A stretch of 64,000 nt of DNA from Butyricimonas virosa (GTDB taxonomy: Bacteria > Bacteroidota > Bacteroidia > Bacteroidales > Marinifilaceae): positions 496,001 to 560,000 of the forward strand of contig NZ_CP102269.1 in assembly GCF_025148635.1 (NCBI RefSeq). Direction: 5' to 3'. Made by a program: the position numbers and the translations under genes. This document shows, piece after piece, positions 1-8,741 of this stretch. How positions within the stretch are numbered: position 1 is the stretch's first letter; every line of letters begins with the position of its first letter. The notes beneath the pieces are model-generated. The model was not told where the DNA came from and made no database searches. It worked only from the letters and a program-made list of their open reading frames with translations.

Positions 1-2
1 TC

Positions 3-1037
3 GTTTACAATTCCACGCTGGAGATTACCGGGACATTCTCGGCCAAAGACTTGAAAGAAAGCAATCTATTCCCCTACGACAAGTGGATTGAAACCGCCAC
101 AATCAACCTTGGAATCAGCGATCTGCGAGGAATCAATGAACAAATCTCACTTGAATGGGACAACCGGAAACTGAATTTCACACCCGGGGTTGATCCCCAC
201 AGCCTCGTCGTTTCCGGCATATCATCGAAAATCACGCCACAACAACTGTTTGCAAACGATTCGATCGTTCATTTCACGATAAAACTTAAACTGAAAGGCT
301 CCGAATCCATTCAATTTACCCCTCTTGGCAGAACAACAAAAGTCGCCATTCGTTCAAATTGTCAAACCCCAAGCTTCAATGGAGCCTTTTTACCCACTGA
401 ACGAGAGGTCTCGTCAGAAGGTTTTACGAGCAAATGGGAAGTACTGGAATTCAACCGGAACTATTCACAGATTCTCAAAGAGAGTCCCTATCGTGCCACC
501 ACGAACGAATACAGGGACATGACGGATGACAATTTGGGATTCCAATACACGAACTACGCCATCACGGAATCCACATTCGGGGTAAATCTCCTGTTCCCGG
601 TAGACCAATACCAGAAATCCACACGCTCCGCTAAATACGCCTTTTTAATCATCATATTGACTTTCGTTGTCAGTTTTTTCGTGGAAATATTCCAGAAAAA
701 GAACATTCACCCGGTTCAATATCTACTTATCGGACTGGCCCTATGCTTGTTCTACACGCTATTAGTCTCCACGTCCGAACATATCGGTTTCACCCCCGCC
801 TATATCATCTCCGCCCTCATGACCACTTTACTCATCACGTTCTACATGGTCGGCATTTTAAAAATAAAGAAAACAGCATTCACGATCGGAGGACTTCTGG
901 CTTGTCTTTACGCCTATATTTTCTTCCTGATCCAACTGGAAACCTACGCTCTACTGGTGGGGAGTATCGGATTATTCGTTATCCTGGCGATCATCATGTA
1001 TTTCTCTCAAAAAATAAATTGGTACAATAACCAATAA
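3..1037 (+). CDS. creD: CreD-like inner membrane protein (3' part, cut by window edge)
   Basis: The reading frame is already open at the left edge and reads through without a stop, so the true start lies outside the window; 344 codons are visible. The first roughly 190 residues are a soluble, beta-rich extracytoplasmic region. The last 130 residues hold about five hydrophobic segments, including the stretch GLALCLFYTLLVSTSEHIGF, which is characteristic of CreD family proteins. CreD is an inner-membrane protein of unknown biochemical function; in Enterobacteria it belongs to the CreBC regulon and affects envelope integrity. In Bacteroidota it usually follows a small winged-helix regulator, which here would be upstream of the window. 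A TTG at position 51 is not a credible start because conserved-looking sequence continues in front of it. Confidence 0.88.
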   Translation, partial: VYNSTLEITGTFSAKDLKESNLFPYDKWIETATINLGISDLRGINEQISLEWDNRKLNFTPGVDPHSLVVSGISSKITPQQLFANDSIVHFTIKLKLKGSESIQFTPLGRTTKVAIRSNCQTPSFNGAFLPTEREVSSEGFTSKWEVLEFNRNYSQILKESPYRATTNEYRDMTDDNLGFQYTNYAITESTFGVNLLFPVDQYQKSTRSAKYAFLIIILTFVVSFFVEIFQKKNIHPVQYLLIGLALCLFYTLLVSTSEHIGFTPAYIISALMTTLLITFYMVGILKIKKTAFTIGGLLACLYAYIFFLIQLETYALLVGSIGLFVILAIIMYFSQKINWYNNQ

Positions 1038-1041
1038 CAAC

Positions 1042-1079
1042 TTTTTCCTCTTTCCGGAATCAACCGAAAAGAGGAAAAA
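1042..1079. other. 12-bp perfect hairpin after creD
   Basis: TTTTTCCTCTTT at 1042-1053 pairs perfectly with AAAGAGGAAAAA at 1068-1079 around a 14-nt loop. It sits between the creD stop and the small membrane gene at 1097. The stem itself is T-rich on one arm and A-rich on the other, so it could act as a terminator or RNA stabiliser, but no separate U-tract follows on the plus strand. Confidence 0.4.
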
Positions 1080-1096
1080 TAAAAATCAACAACATC

Positions 1097-1378
1097 ATGA
1101 AAAAATTTTGGATACACAATTTATCCATCACACTATCCCTACTCGTTGTTTTCCTAGTCACCTTGTACTCAATAGGAATATACGACAACCGTTTCGGTCA
1201 TTATCTTGCCCTAGCGATCTTCGGGATTTCCGGATTGCAATCCATAGCCAGTTTGATCATAGGCCTTTACAATATCAAGCTCCAAACCGTCAATATGATT
1301 TTACTGGGAATTTTATCCGTAGCATTTTCCTCTCTAATAACCATTTACACGTTCAATTGTTTATTCATATCGTGCTAA
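1097..1378 (+). CDS. Small three-helix membrane protein, function unknown
   Basis: The predicted product is 93 residues and almost entirely hydrophobic, with three likely membrane segments at about residues 8-28, 33-56 and 63-88. I recognise no family motif. It starts with ATG after AAAAATCAACAACATC, 59 bp behind the creD stop and just beyond a hairpin. It may be cotranscribed with creD or expressed by readthrough, since no consensus promoter is visible in the gap. The coding frame is supported by its length, hydrophobic periodicity and a typical MKK start; nothing indicates a specific role. Confidence 0.6.
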   Translation: MKKFWIHNLSITLSLLVVFLVTLYSIGIYDNRFGHYLALAIFGISGLQSIASLIIGLYNIKLQTVNMILLGILSVAFSSLITIYTFNCLFISC

Positions 1379-1459
1379 GAACAACATACACGAGGATTAA
1401 CGAATTGTAATTATTAGCTTTATTCCTTGATTTCTTTCCGAAATTAACATTCCTCTTTT

Positions 1460-1488
1460 TTGGATTTCACCGAAAATGCGTAAGTTTG
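1460..1488 (+). promoter_or_regulatory. Bacteroides-type promoter for the aspartic protease
   Basis: TTG at 1460-1462, an 18-bp spacer and TAAGTTTG at 1481-1488 match the Bacteroides -33/-7 pattern. The start codon at 1504 lies about 15 nt downstream of the -7 box, giving a very short leader. Confidence 0.55.
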
Positions 1489-1503
1489 TGCAAACTTTAA
1501 AAT

Positions 1504-1929
1504 ATGGAGATAAAGATTCCGATAGAGATCGTTGAACTGGAAGATAACAGCTTTCACATCATCGTCTCTCTGCAAATCGGTAGCATTGAGGGAGATTTCA
1601 TTATAGACACGGGAGCATCCGTGACGGTCATAGACAAACTTACACCGTTTAGTTATGAACCGCTGGATGATGTTTCCGAAATTAACTCCGGAGGGGTGTG
1701 CGGAGAAATTAATGAGGTACAGCTTGTGAATATCACGGCTCTACAAATCGGCGACCACACAATCGAGAACGTACATGCGGCAGTCATCGACTTGCAGTAC
1801 GTGAATTCTCTATACGACAAACACCTGCAACGCAGGGTTGCCGGATTGTTGGGGAGCGATTTTCTCGTCAGGCATGAGGCGATCATTGATTATGGAAATA
1901 AGGAGTTAACATTAAAAGTATCTGCCTAA
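1504..1929 (+). CDS. Retropepsin-like (clan AA) aspartic protease
   Basis: The 141-residue product carries the hallmark D35-T-G-A-S motif in the context GDFIIDTGASVTVIDK, followed by a Gly-rich flap-like stretch (EINSGGVCGEI). Near the C terminus LLGSDFL resembles the hydrophobic-hydrophobic-Gly segment of retropepsin-like enzymes. Such proteins have one catalytic Asp per chain and work as homodimers. There is no signal peptide or membrane segment, so it is probably cytoplasmic. It has its own promoter and lies just ahead of secDF on the same strand. The fold assignment is strong; the substrate and biological role are unknown, and bacterial single-domain members are poorly characterised. Confidence 0.8.
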   Translation: MEIKIPIEIVELEDNSFHIIVSLQIGSIEGDFIIDTGASVTVIDKLTPFSYEPLDDVSEINSGGVCGEINEVQLVNITALQIGDHTIENVHAAVIDLQYVNSLYDKHLQRRVAGLLGSDFLVRHEAIIDYGNKELTLKVSA

Positions 1930-1957
1930 TTGTATAGCAATTTTGAAAAAATTGTTA

Positions 1958-1965
1958 TACTTTTG
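1958..1965 (+). promoter_or_regulatory. Probable -7 box of secDF
   Basis: TACTTTTG matches TAnnTTTG and lies 61 bp ahead of the secDF ATG. No -33 TTG is seen at the expected 18-21 bp distance, so the assignment rests on the -7 element alone. Confidence 0.4.
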
Positions 1966-2026
1966 CGCACTAAATATGTGTTAAAAGAAGAATTGAAGCT
2001 TAAGTAATTATAAATTCATTAAACAG

Positions 2027-5000
2027 ATGCAGAATAAAGGAGCGATTACACTACTCGCTGTTGCTTTGGCATTGGTGAGTCTTTATCAGTTGTTTTTTAC
2101 TTATAAAACCAACCAGGTAGAGAACGCGGCGAAGGAGTTCGCCAACGGTAACCCTATTAAAGAGAAAGAGTATTTAGATTCGGTCGCAAACCAACCCGTC
2201 TACAATTTCCTCGGTTTAGCCAAATTCACTTACAAGGAATGTAAGGAATTAGAACTGAACCTCGGTTTGGATTTGAAGGGTGGTATGAACGTGACCATGG
2301 AAGTTGACGTTGTAGACGTAGTAAAGAGCTTGGCAAACCACAGCACGGACCCCGCTTTCAATCAAGCAATCGAGGAGGCAGTGAAGATGAGAGTTTCCAG
2401 CCCAAAAGACTTCGTGACCCTTTTCGGTGAGGCTTTCGAAAAAATTGCCCCGGGAGCACAACTGGCATCCCCAGCTATTTTCGGTACTCACGAAATGAAA
2501 GAAAAGATCAAAGTCGGAGCTACTAATAAAGAAGTTCTCGACGTGATCCGCAAAGAGGCTGACGGAGCAATTGACAACACGTTTAACATTCTTCGTACTC
2601 GTATCGACCGTTTTGGTGTTGCTCAACCCAATATCCGTAAAGCTGACATCTCCGGAAGAATCGTTATCGAGTTACCGGGTATCAAGGAACCGCAACGTGT
2701 GAGAGAGTTGTTACAAGGAACTGCCGCTTTGGAATTCTATGAAACATTCGACAACGCAAAAGGACAAGATGCCGGAGAAGATGCATTCTTCAACTATTTG
2801 GTTGCCGCAGATCAAAAACTAAAAGAGGTTCTTGACGCCCAAGCATCCAATGTAACAAATGAAGAAACAACTACACAAGTTGCAGACACGACAAAAGTAC
2901 AAGATAAAGAATCAGCCATCCTAGACGCAATCAAAGGAGAATCCGATTCATTGAAAACGGTAACCAGTATGGCTGAATACGAGAAAGAACATCCACTTCT
3001 TGCCATATTATCACCTAACATGACTCAACAGGGGCAACCTATGGGTGGTTCTACAATTGGATATGCCAACATTAAAGATACGGCTAAAATCAACGCTTAT
3101 TTAAGATTACCGCAGGTAAAAGCAGCTTTCCCCAGAAACGCACGTTTATTGTGGGAAATGAAAGCTGTAAACGGTATGGTTCCTTTACACGCCATCAAAA
3201 TTACCACGCGTAATGGTAAAGCTCCGCTTGAAGGAGACGCTGTAATTGATGCAAGACAAGACTATGATCAACAAGGTCGACCGGTTGTTTCCATGCAGAT
3301 GAATGGAGAGGGAACCAAAACATGGGCTCGTTTGACAAAAGATAATATCGGACGTTGTATCGCTATTGTACTTGACGGTATGGTTGCATCCTCTCCTAAC
3401 GTAAACGACGAGATCAAGGGCGGTAGCTCCCAGATTTCCGGACGTTTTGACGTGAAAGAGGCAGGTGACCTTGCAAACATCTTGAAATCCGGTAAATTAC
3501 CCGCACCCGCACGTATCATCGCTGATGAGGTGGTTGGAGCATCACTGGGACAAGAGGCTATTCAATCCGGTATGTGGTCATTCATCATCGCATTCGTATT
3601 AGTATTAGCCTATATGCTATTCTTTTATAGCAAGAATGCCGGTTTGGCTGCCGACATCGCATTACTCGCCAACTTGTTCTTCTTGTTTGGTATTCTGGCA
3701 TCCATTGGAGCCGTTTTGACCTTACCCGGTATTGCCGGTATCGTATTGACCATGGGTATGGCTGTCGATGCCAACGTGTTGATCTACGAACGTATCCAAG
3801 AGGAAATCAGAGCTGGTAAGGGACTGAAACTTGCTATCAAAGAAGGTTACAATAATGCATACTCGGCTATTATCGACGGTCAGTTGACCACGTTATTAAC
3901 CGGATTTATCCTGTACTACTTCGGAGAAGGCCCAATCAAAGGTTTCGCAACCACATTGATCATCGGTATCCTTTCTTCATTATTCACGGCTATCTTCATC
4001 ACTCGTTTGATCCTTGAAAGAGCTGCATCCAAGAGTGACAATGTTACCTTCACAACCCCATTAACTGCAAACTGGTTGAGAAATACCAAGTTCCCGTTCT
4101 TAAAAAAACGGAAGATCAGTTACACAATTTCCGGTATCGTGATTGTACTTTGTTTCATATCCTTGTTCACCAGAGGTTTGGATAAAGGTATCGACTTCGT
4201 GGGAGGTAGAACTTATACCGTGACTTTCGCACAAGACGTACAAGTGGGTGATGTTGCCGAAAAACTGGCAGGTGTTTACGGAAGCGCTCCAGAAGTAAAG
4301 ACCGTGGGAACTGCAAATAACGTGAAGATCACCACGAAATACCGGATTGCTGAAACCGGAGCCGATGTTGATGCGAACGTAGACTCATTATTATATATCG
4401 GATTACAAGAGATTCTTCCCGCTGGAACAGATTACGAGACATTCCGTAACGTGCATTTGCAACAGACTCAAAAGATCGGACCTGCCGTGGCTGAAGACAT
4501 GACAAGAGCTGCTGTTTGGTCGGTATTGTTTGCCTTGATTGGTATCTTTATCTACATCATGGTACGATTCTCAAGATGGCAATATGGTGCCGGAGCTGTT
4601 GTCGGTTTGGCTCACAACACGATCATCGTAATCGGAGCATTCTCCTTGTTTGCAGGTCTGTTACCGTTCTCTTTGGAGGTTGACCAATCCTTTATCGCTG
4701 CCGTATTGACGGTTGTGGGTTACACCATCAACGATACCGTGGTTGTATTCGACCGTATCCGAGAGTACCGTAAACTATACCCGAAACGGGATGATGAGCA
4801 AGTTGTAAACGACGCATTGAACTCCACGTTACGTCGTACGTTCAGTACTTCATTATCAACCATCGTCGTGTTGTTAGCGATATTCATTTTCGGTGGTGCG
4901 TCTATCAAGGGATTCATTTTTGCCTTGTTAGTAGGTATCATTGTTGGTACATACTCATCACTGTTCATCGCAACTCCTATTTCTTTCGACTTGACCAGAA

Positions 5001-5032
5001 GATTCAAAAAGAAAGTAGAAGAGAAGAAATAA
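2027..5032 (+). CDS. secDF: Protein translocase subunit SecDF (fused)
   Basis: SecDF assists the Sec translocon: it uses the proton-motive force to pull secreted proteins out of SecYEG on the periplasmic side. The 1001-residue product has an N-terminal membrane segment (about residues 5-22), the SecD motif LGLDLKGGMNVTME and a large periplasmic region with TRIDRFGVAQPNIRK. The SecD membrane block follows, containing GMAVDANVLIYERI. The SecF half begins near residue 690 with KGIDFVGGRTYTV and ends with GYTINDTVVVFDRIREY and a final helix bundle. Length and fusion of SecD with SecF are normal for Bacteroidota. The P1 region contains a low-complexity insertion rich in Thr, Asp and Lys (about residues 275-325). 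A terminator follows directly. Confidence 0.98.
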   Translation: MQNKGAITLLAVALALVSLYQLFFTYKTNQVENAAKEFANGNPIKEKEYLDSVANQPVYNFLGLAKFTYKECKELELNLGLDLKGGMNVTMEVDVVDVVKSLANHSTDPAFNQAIEEAVKMRVSSPKDFVTLFGEAFEKIAPGAQLASPAIFGTHEMKEKIKVGATNKEVLDVIRKEADGAIDNTFNILRTRIDRFGVAQPNIRKADISGRIVIELPGIKEPQRVRELLQGTAALEFYETFDNAKGQDAGEDAFFNYLVAADQKLKEVLDAQASNVTNEETTTQVADTTKVQDKESAILDAIKGESDSLKTVTSMAEYEKEHPLLAILSPNMTQQGQPMGGSTIGYANIKDTAKINAYLRLPQVKAAFPRNARLLWEMKAVNGMVPLHAIKITTRNGKAPLEGDAVIDARQDYDQQGRPVVSMQMNGEGTKTWARLTKDNIGRCIAIVLDGMVASSPNVNDEIKGGSSQISGRFDVKEAGDLANILKSGKLPAPARIIADEVVGASLGQEAIQSGMWSFIIAFVLVLAYMLFFYSKNAGLAADIALLANLFFLFGILASIGAVLTLPGIAGIVLTMGMAVDANVLIYERIQEEIRAGKGLKLAIKEGYNNAYSAIIDGQLTTLLTGFILYYFGEGPIKGFATTLIIGILSSLFTAIFITRLILERAASKSDNVTFTTPLTANWLRNTKFPFLKKRKISYTISGIVIVLCFISLFTRGLDKGIDFVGGRTYTVTFAQDVQVGDVAEKLAGVYGSAPEVKTVGTANNVKITTKYRIAETGADVDANVDSLLYIGLQEILPAGTDYETFRNVHLQQTQKIGPAVAEDMTRAAVWSVLFALIGIFIYIMVRFSRWQYGAGAVVGLAHNTIIVIGAFSLFAGLLPFSLEVDQSFIAAVLTVVGYTINDTVVVFDRIREYRKLYPKRDDEQVVNDALNSTLRRTFSTSLSTIVVLLAIFIFGGASIKGFIFALLVGIIVGTYSSLFIATPISFDLTRRFKKKVEEKK

Positions 5033-5054
5033 AAAAAATATTTCAAATTTATAC

Positions 5055-5087
5055 AAAATAGCTCCTTTTTACAGGAGCTATTTTTTT
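5055..5087 (+). terminator. Rho-independent terminator of secDF
   Basis: ATAGCTCCT at 5058-5066 pairs with AGGAGCTAT at 5073-5081 around a 6-nt loop, extended by flanking A:T pairs and followed by seven T residues (5081-5087). It lies 22 bp past the secDF stop. Confidence 0.9.
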
Positions 5088-5222
5088 GCACACGAGATAA
5101 AGGTACACACTCCGGTATTGCAGTATACATACGCCGGTGTCTCGCAATCTCCTTTCAATAACATCAAAAAAGTTACAAATTGAAAGTAAAAATGATATAT
5201 CAATATTAAAGTTGCAATATAA

Positions 5223-5254
5223 TTGGGTTTATAACAATAAATATCCTACTTTTG
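5223..5254 (+). promoter_or_regulatory. Promoter of the hydrogenase operon
   Basis: TTG at 5223-5225 and TACTTTTG at 5247-5254 are separated by 21 bp and match the Bacteroides housekeeping promoter pattern. The first gene starts at 5297, giving a leader of about 36 nt. No internal promoter of this type was seen in the gaps of the following four genes. Confidence 0.65.
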
Positions 5255-5296
5255 TAGCGTAGAAAGCAGCAACAGGATAATCGAACAATTACAAGT

Positions 5297-5545
5297 ATGT
5301 CAAAGCGTCAGATCAGAATCTGTTTAGGAAGTTCTTGTTTTTCCCGGGGAAACAACACAAACCTCGGCGCAATCAAGAAATATCTAAGTGAAAACAACTT
5401 GGAAGCAGAGATCGATTTCTGCGGGCATTTGTGCGAGGAATTGTGTAGTAAGGGTCCTATTATCCGGATCGATGACAAAGTGTATGAAGAAGTAAATCTA
5501 TCGCGTTTGTACAAAATCTTACAAGAAGAATTCCCATGCAACTAA
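5297..5545 (+). CDS. Thioredoxin-like [2Fe-2S] ferredoxin (NuoE-type), first of two
   Basis: This 82-residue protein has the cysteine pattern of NuoE/HydC-like thioredoxin-fold [2Fe-2S] proteins: C9-x4-C14 near the N terminus and C42-x3-C46 later, plus an extra C50. The family passes electrons between NAD(P)H- or ferredoxin-linked subunits. It is the first gene of the hydrogenase operon and overlaps the next gene by 10 bp, so the two are translationally coupled. The pairing suggests it is an electron-transfer partner or subunit of the sensory hydrogenase homologue rather than of complex I. A second protein of the same type precedes the catalytic hydrogenase. Cluster type is inferred from the cysteine spacing only. 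Confidence 0.8.
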   Translation: MSKRQIRICLGSSCFSRGNNTNLGAIKKYLSENNLEAEIDFCGHLCEELCSKGPIIRIDDKVYEEVNLSRLYKILQEEFPCN

Positions 5546-7254
5546 GACCCATCTATACAGAACCGGACAATTGTCAGGATTGCTATAAATGTATCCGGGA
5601 ATGCCCCGTGAAGGCAATCCGGATGGAAAACAATCAGGCATCCATCATTGAAGACCGTTGTATCTATTGCGGGCATTGCACGCAAGTATGCCCAACAGGG
5701 GCTAAAAAAATTCGTGACGGGTTAACCCGTGCGAAATTAACTTTGACACAAAACCCGAAAGTCATTCTATCCTTGGCACCCTCGTACGTAAGTGAATTCG
5801 AGGGAGTTCATTCCAGCGTGCTGATTGCTGCTATCAAGCGTTTAGGTTTTACAAGTGTGTCGGAAACTGCTCTAGGAGCTGAAATCGTCACGGATCGGAC
5901 CGAAAAATTTCTGGAAGAAGCCGAGAGTGGCGTGTACATCTCTTCGGCTTGTCCGGTGGTCGTTGAATATATCCGAAAATATTCCCCGGATCATGTGCGT
6001 TTTATCACTCCGATTATTTCTCCCATGCTGGCTCACGCCAAGATTCTGAACCAACTGTACGGGGAGGACGTGAAAATTGTTTTTGCAGGTCCTTGTATCT
6101 GCAAAAAACTGGAAGCAGACTACTTTAATAACCTCGTTGACGTGGTGATCACGTTCAAGGACCTGAAAAAATGGTTCGAACAATCCGACATCAACTTGAA
6201 AAATATCGCACCGAATCAGCCTGAAGCCCGTTTTGTTCCTTACCGTTCCGGGATGGGCGCTTACTACCCCATTGAAGGTGGGATGTTAAAAGGAATGCAA
6301 GAGGGCAAAAAACAAATACATCACATGGCTTTCTCGGAACTTTCTACCGTGAAAGACGTGTTGAAAGAGCTGGATTCACACCGGGAGGACGATTCCATCT
6401 TCTTGGAATTACTGGCTTGCAAGGGCGGATGCATTAATGGTCCTGCCAAATTAAGCCATATATCCCCGGCCTTAAAAAGATACGAGATTATCCACCAATC
6501 GGAATTGGGAAATCCCAAAGATGATTTCAAAAATATTGATTTGCAGATCTTGTTCTGCAAAGACCCCCACGTACAAGATCACACCTACACGGAAGAGGAG
6601 ATCAAACAGGCCATGGCCGTCGTGGGTAAAACCGGACCAGAGGATGAATTAAATTGTAGTGGCTGCGGTTATGACTCGTGCCGTGATTTCGCCATTGCCA
6701 TGCTGGAAGGACGGGCCGAAGAAAATATGTGTGTATCTTACATGAGAAAAATCGCACATGACAAGGCCACCGTACTCCTCCAAAAGATTCCGGCCGGAGT
6801 ATTACTCGTCAACTCGGAATTGAAAGTCGTGGATATGAATCAATCCTGCGCCACACTCATGGGAGAGGACATTGCTTCCATTTACGAAGTTGATCCCGGA
6901 CTAAACGGAGTGGCATTGAAAAATATCTGTTCCTACGAAGACTTGTTCCGTGCCGTGTTGACAACCGGAAAGGAAATTATCGAACGACAGGTACGGGAAG
7001 AAGACCGGACATGGATTATATCCATCTATAACATACAACCTCACCGATTAGTTTTCGGGCTATTGCAAGATTTACGCGAACCTTACGTCCGTAAAGAATG
7101 GATGCTTGAAAAGACCCAGGAGGTAATCAAGAAACACATGAAAACCGTCCAGCAAGTAGCTTGTTTGCTCGGGGAAAATGCCGCGTTCACGGATGCCACG
7201 TTGCGCACTGTAATGGAGGCTTACAAGAAAAATGACCAAAAGAAACCACTCTAA
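5536..7254 (+). CDS. hydS: Sensory-type (group C-like) [FeFe] hydrogenase with PAS domain
   Basis: The 572-residue protein begins with two [4Fe-4S] motifs, C13-x2-C16-x2-C19-x3-C23-P and C42-x2-C45-x2-C48-x3-C52-P. An H-cluster domain follows with three signatures: SSACP (residues 136-140), GPCICKK, and ACKGGCINGP. From about residue 374 comes a further Fe-S domain (CSGCGYDSC plus a later Cys), then a PAS domain from about 416 to 520. Catalytic hydrogenases carry TSCCP; here the first Cys, which shuttles protons, is Ala138. The same replacement is known in the sensory group C enzyme HydS of Thermotoga maritima. The product therefore probably senses H2 or redox state rather than making H2. The phosphatase gene directly behind it is the likely output. 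No histidine-kinase domain is fused. Confidence 0.85.
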   Translation: MQLRPIYTEPDNCQDCYKCIRECPVKAIRMENNQASIIEDRCIYCGHCTQVCPTGAKKIRDGLTRAKLTLTQNPKVILSLAPSYVSEFEGVHSSVLIAAIKRLGFTSVSETALGAEIVTDRTEKFLEEAESGVYISSACPVVVEYIRKYSPDHVRFITPIISPMLAHAKILNQLYGEDVKIVFAGPCICKKLEADYFNNLVDVVITFKDLKKWFEQSDINLKNIAPNQPEARFVPYRSGMGAYYPIEGGMLKGMQEGKKQIHHMAFSELSTVKDVLKELDSHREDDSIFLELLACKGGCINGPAKLSHISPALKRYEIIHQSELGNPKDDFKNIDLQILFCKDPHVQDHTYTEEEIKQAMAVVGKTGPEDELNCSGCGYDSCRDFAIAMLEGRAEENMCVSYMRKIAHDKATVLLQKIPAGVLLVNSELKVVDMNQSCATLMGEDIASIYEVDPGLNGVALKNICSYEDLFRAVLTTGKEIIERQVREEDRTWIISIYNIQPHRLVFGLLQDLREPYVRKEWMLEKTQEVIKKHMKTVQQVACLLGENAAFTDATLRTVMEAYKKNDQKKPL

Positions 7255-7265
7255 TTTCATTTGTC

Positions 7266-8450
7266 TTGAGAAACAACGGTAATTTCATCGAGGTTGACTT
7301 CTTCCAGAAGAATAAAGCGGGCAATGTTGTCTGCGGGGATTGTTTCATGTCTCAAAAACTAAAAGGTGAAGGACGTGTCATCAGCGTGCTATCGGATGGT
7401 TTGGGAAGCGGGATCAAAGCCTGTGTCCTATCCACGATGACGGCAACCATGGCCATGAACTTTACCGCCATGAATGAAAGCATCCTACGTACTTCTACCT
7501 CGATCATGAATACCTTGCCGAAAGACATGGTGAGAAAGATCAGTTACTCGACCTTTTGTATTTGTGACATTGATTGTTTCGGTAACGTGAAAATTATCGA
7601 ATATGAAACTCCCTCCTACTATTTATACCGGAACGGGCGTTTCGTCAACATATCCAAGGAAAAAATCCCAGTGGAACGGGAAGACCTTGAGAATACATTT
7701 CTGTGGATTTCCGAGTTCACGCTGGAAAAAGAAGACCGGATTATCTTCTTCAGTGACGGGGTAAGCCAATCCGGTATGGGAACGGCTAAAATGCCCTTTG
7801 GTTGGGAAGACGGGGCAAAGGAATATATTGCTAATCTAGTAAATCAATATAATGATATATCTGCCAAGGAATTGGCACATAAAATAGTAAATCAAGCAGA
7901 AAAGAACGATGGTTACTCGCTGAAAGACGACACGAGTTGTTGTGTCATCTACATGCGGAAACCCCGTAACTTGCTTGTGTGTACAGGTCCTCCCTATGAC
8001 GAGAAGAACGATAAATACCTGGCCAACCGGGTTCGGGAATTTCAAGGGAAAAAAATCCTGTGTGGGGGAACCACGGCAACCATTATCTCCCGTGAACTGG
8101 GTGCGAAAATGGTGGTCGACATGAATATCGTGGACAAGGAGCTCCCTCCCATCTCCAAGATGGAAGGCGTTGATCTTGTCACCGAGGGAATCTTGACGTT
8201 AGGTAAGGTGGAACGCATCCTGACGGAAGGAGATATTGACCGCCGTCGGGAAGCCGGACCGGCTGAACTGATGGTGAGAATGTTGTTGAATAGTGATAAA
8301 ATCACGTTACTCGTGGGAACCCGTATCAACACGGCGCACCAAGATCCCAATCTTCCCGTGGAGTTGGAGATCCGGAGAAACGTGGTCAAAAAAATAAAAT
8401 TTTTATTGGAGACAAAGTATTTGAAAGATGTAGAGATTATGTATATTTAG
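7266..8450 (+). CDS. SpoIIE-family (PP2C-type) serine phosphatase linked to the sensory hydrogenase
   Basis: Residues 1 to about 230 form a SpoIIE/PP2C phosphatase domain. The metal-binding aspartates are visible in VLSDGLGSG (D44), FFSDGVSQSG and KDDTSCC. The last roughly 165 residues form a separate domain with a CGGTTATI stretch that I cannot assign. Group C [FeFe] hydrogenases are often encoded next to such phosphatases, so it is a plausible output of HydS, dephosphorylating a Ser/Thr protein. No anti-sigma antagonist or STAS protein is in the window. The best start is TTG at 7266, 11 bp after the hydS stop; the next in-frame ATG (residue 28) would cut off the beginning of the domain. Function is inferred from domain and context. 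Confidence 0.85.
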   Translation: MRNNGNFIEVDFFQKNKAGNVVCGDCFMSQKLKGEGRVISVLSDGLGSGIKACVLSTMTATMAMNFTAMNESILRTSTSIMNTLPKDMVRKISYSTFCICDIDCFGNVKIIEYETPSYYLYRNGRFVNISKEKIPVEREDLENTFLWISEFTLEKEDRIIFFSDGVSQSGMGTAKMPFGWEDGAKEYIANLVNQYNDISAKELAHKIVNQAEKNDGYSLKDDTSCCVIYMRKPRNLLVCTGPPYDEKNDKYLANRVREFQGKKILCGGTTATIISRELGAKMVVDMNIVDKELPPISKMEGVDLVTEGILTLGKVERILTEGDIDRRREAGPAELMVRMLLNSDKITLLVGTRINTAHQDPNLPVELEIRRNVVKKIKFLLETKYLKDVEIMYI

Positions 8451-8486
8451 GGGATAAAATCTAAAACAAAACCGACTCACAACATT

Positions 8487-8741
8487 ATGGAAAAAATAAA
8501 TGTAAAAATATGCGTGGGCACCATGTGCTATGTCATGGGTGGCGCAGAGTTGAGAGATGTGATTGAATCTCTTCCCCAGAATATCCTCGAACATCTTAAT
8601 GTAAGCTATTCTCCATGTTTAGGGTGTGGCAAAGGTGAACAAGCCCCACCGTTTATTGAAGTAAATGGAAAACGTATTGCTGGCGTTAGTAAAAATAGTT
8701 TAATACAAATTGTTAAAGAGGAAGTAAGAAATGTTATATGA
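8487..8741 (+). CDS. Thioredoxin-like [2Fe-2S] ferredoxin (NuoE-type), second of two
   Basis: This 84-residue protein resembles the first gene of the operon in size and N-terminal pattern (C9-x4-C14). Its second cysteine pair is C44-x2-C47 within CLGCGKGEQ, tighter than the C-x3-C of the first copy. It overlaps the start of the catalytic hydrogenase by 11 bp, so it is probably made in step with it and serves as its electron partner. It follows the phosphatase gene after 36 bp. The sequences of the two copies differ enough to suggest separate partners rather than a recent duplication. Confidence 0.8.
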   Translation: MEKINVKICVGTMCYVMGGAELRDVIESLPQNILEHLNVSYSPCLGCGKGEQAPPFIEVNGKRIAGVSKNSLIQIVKEEVRNVI

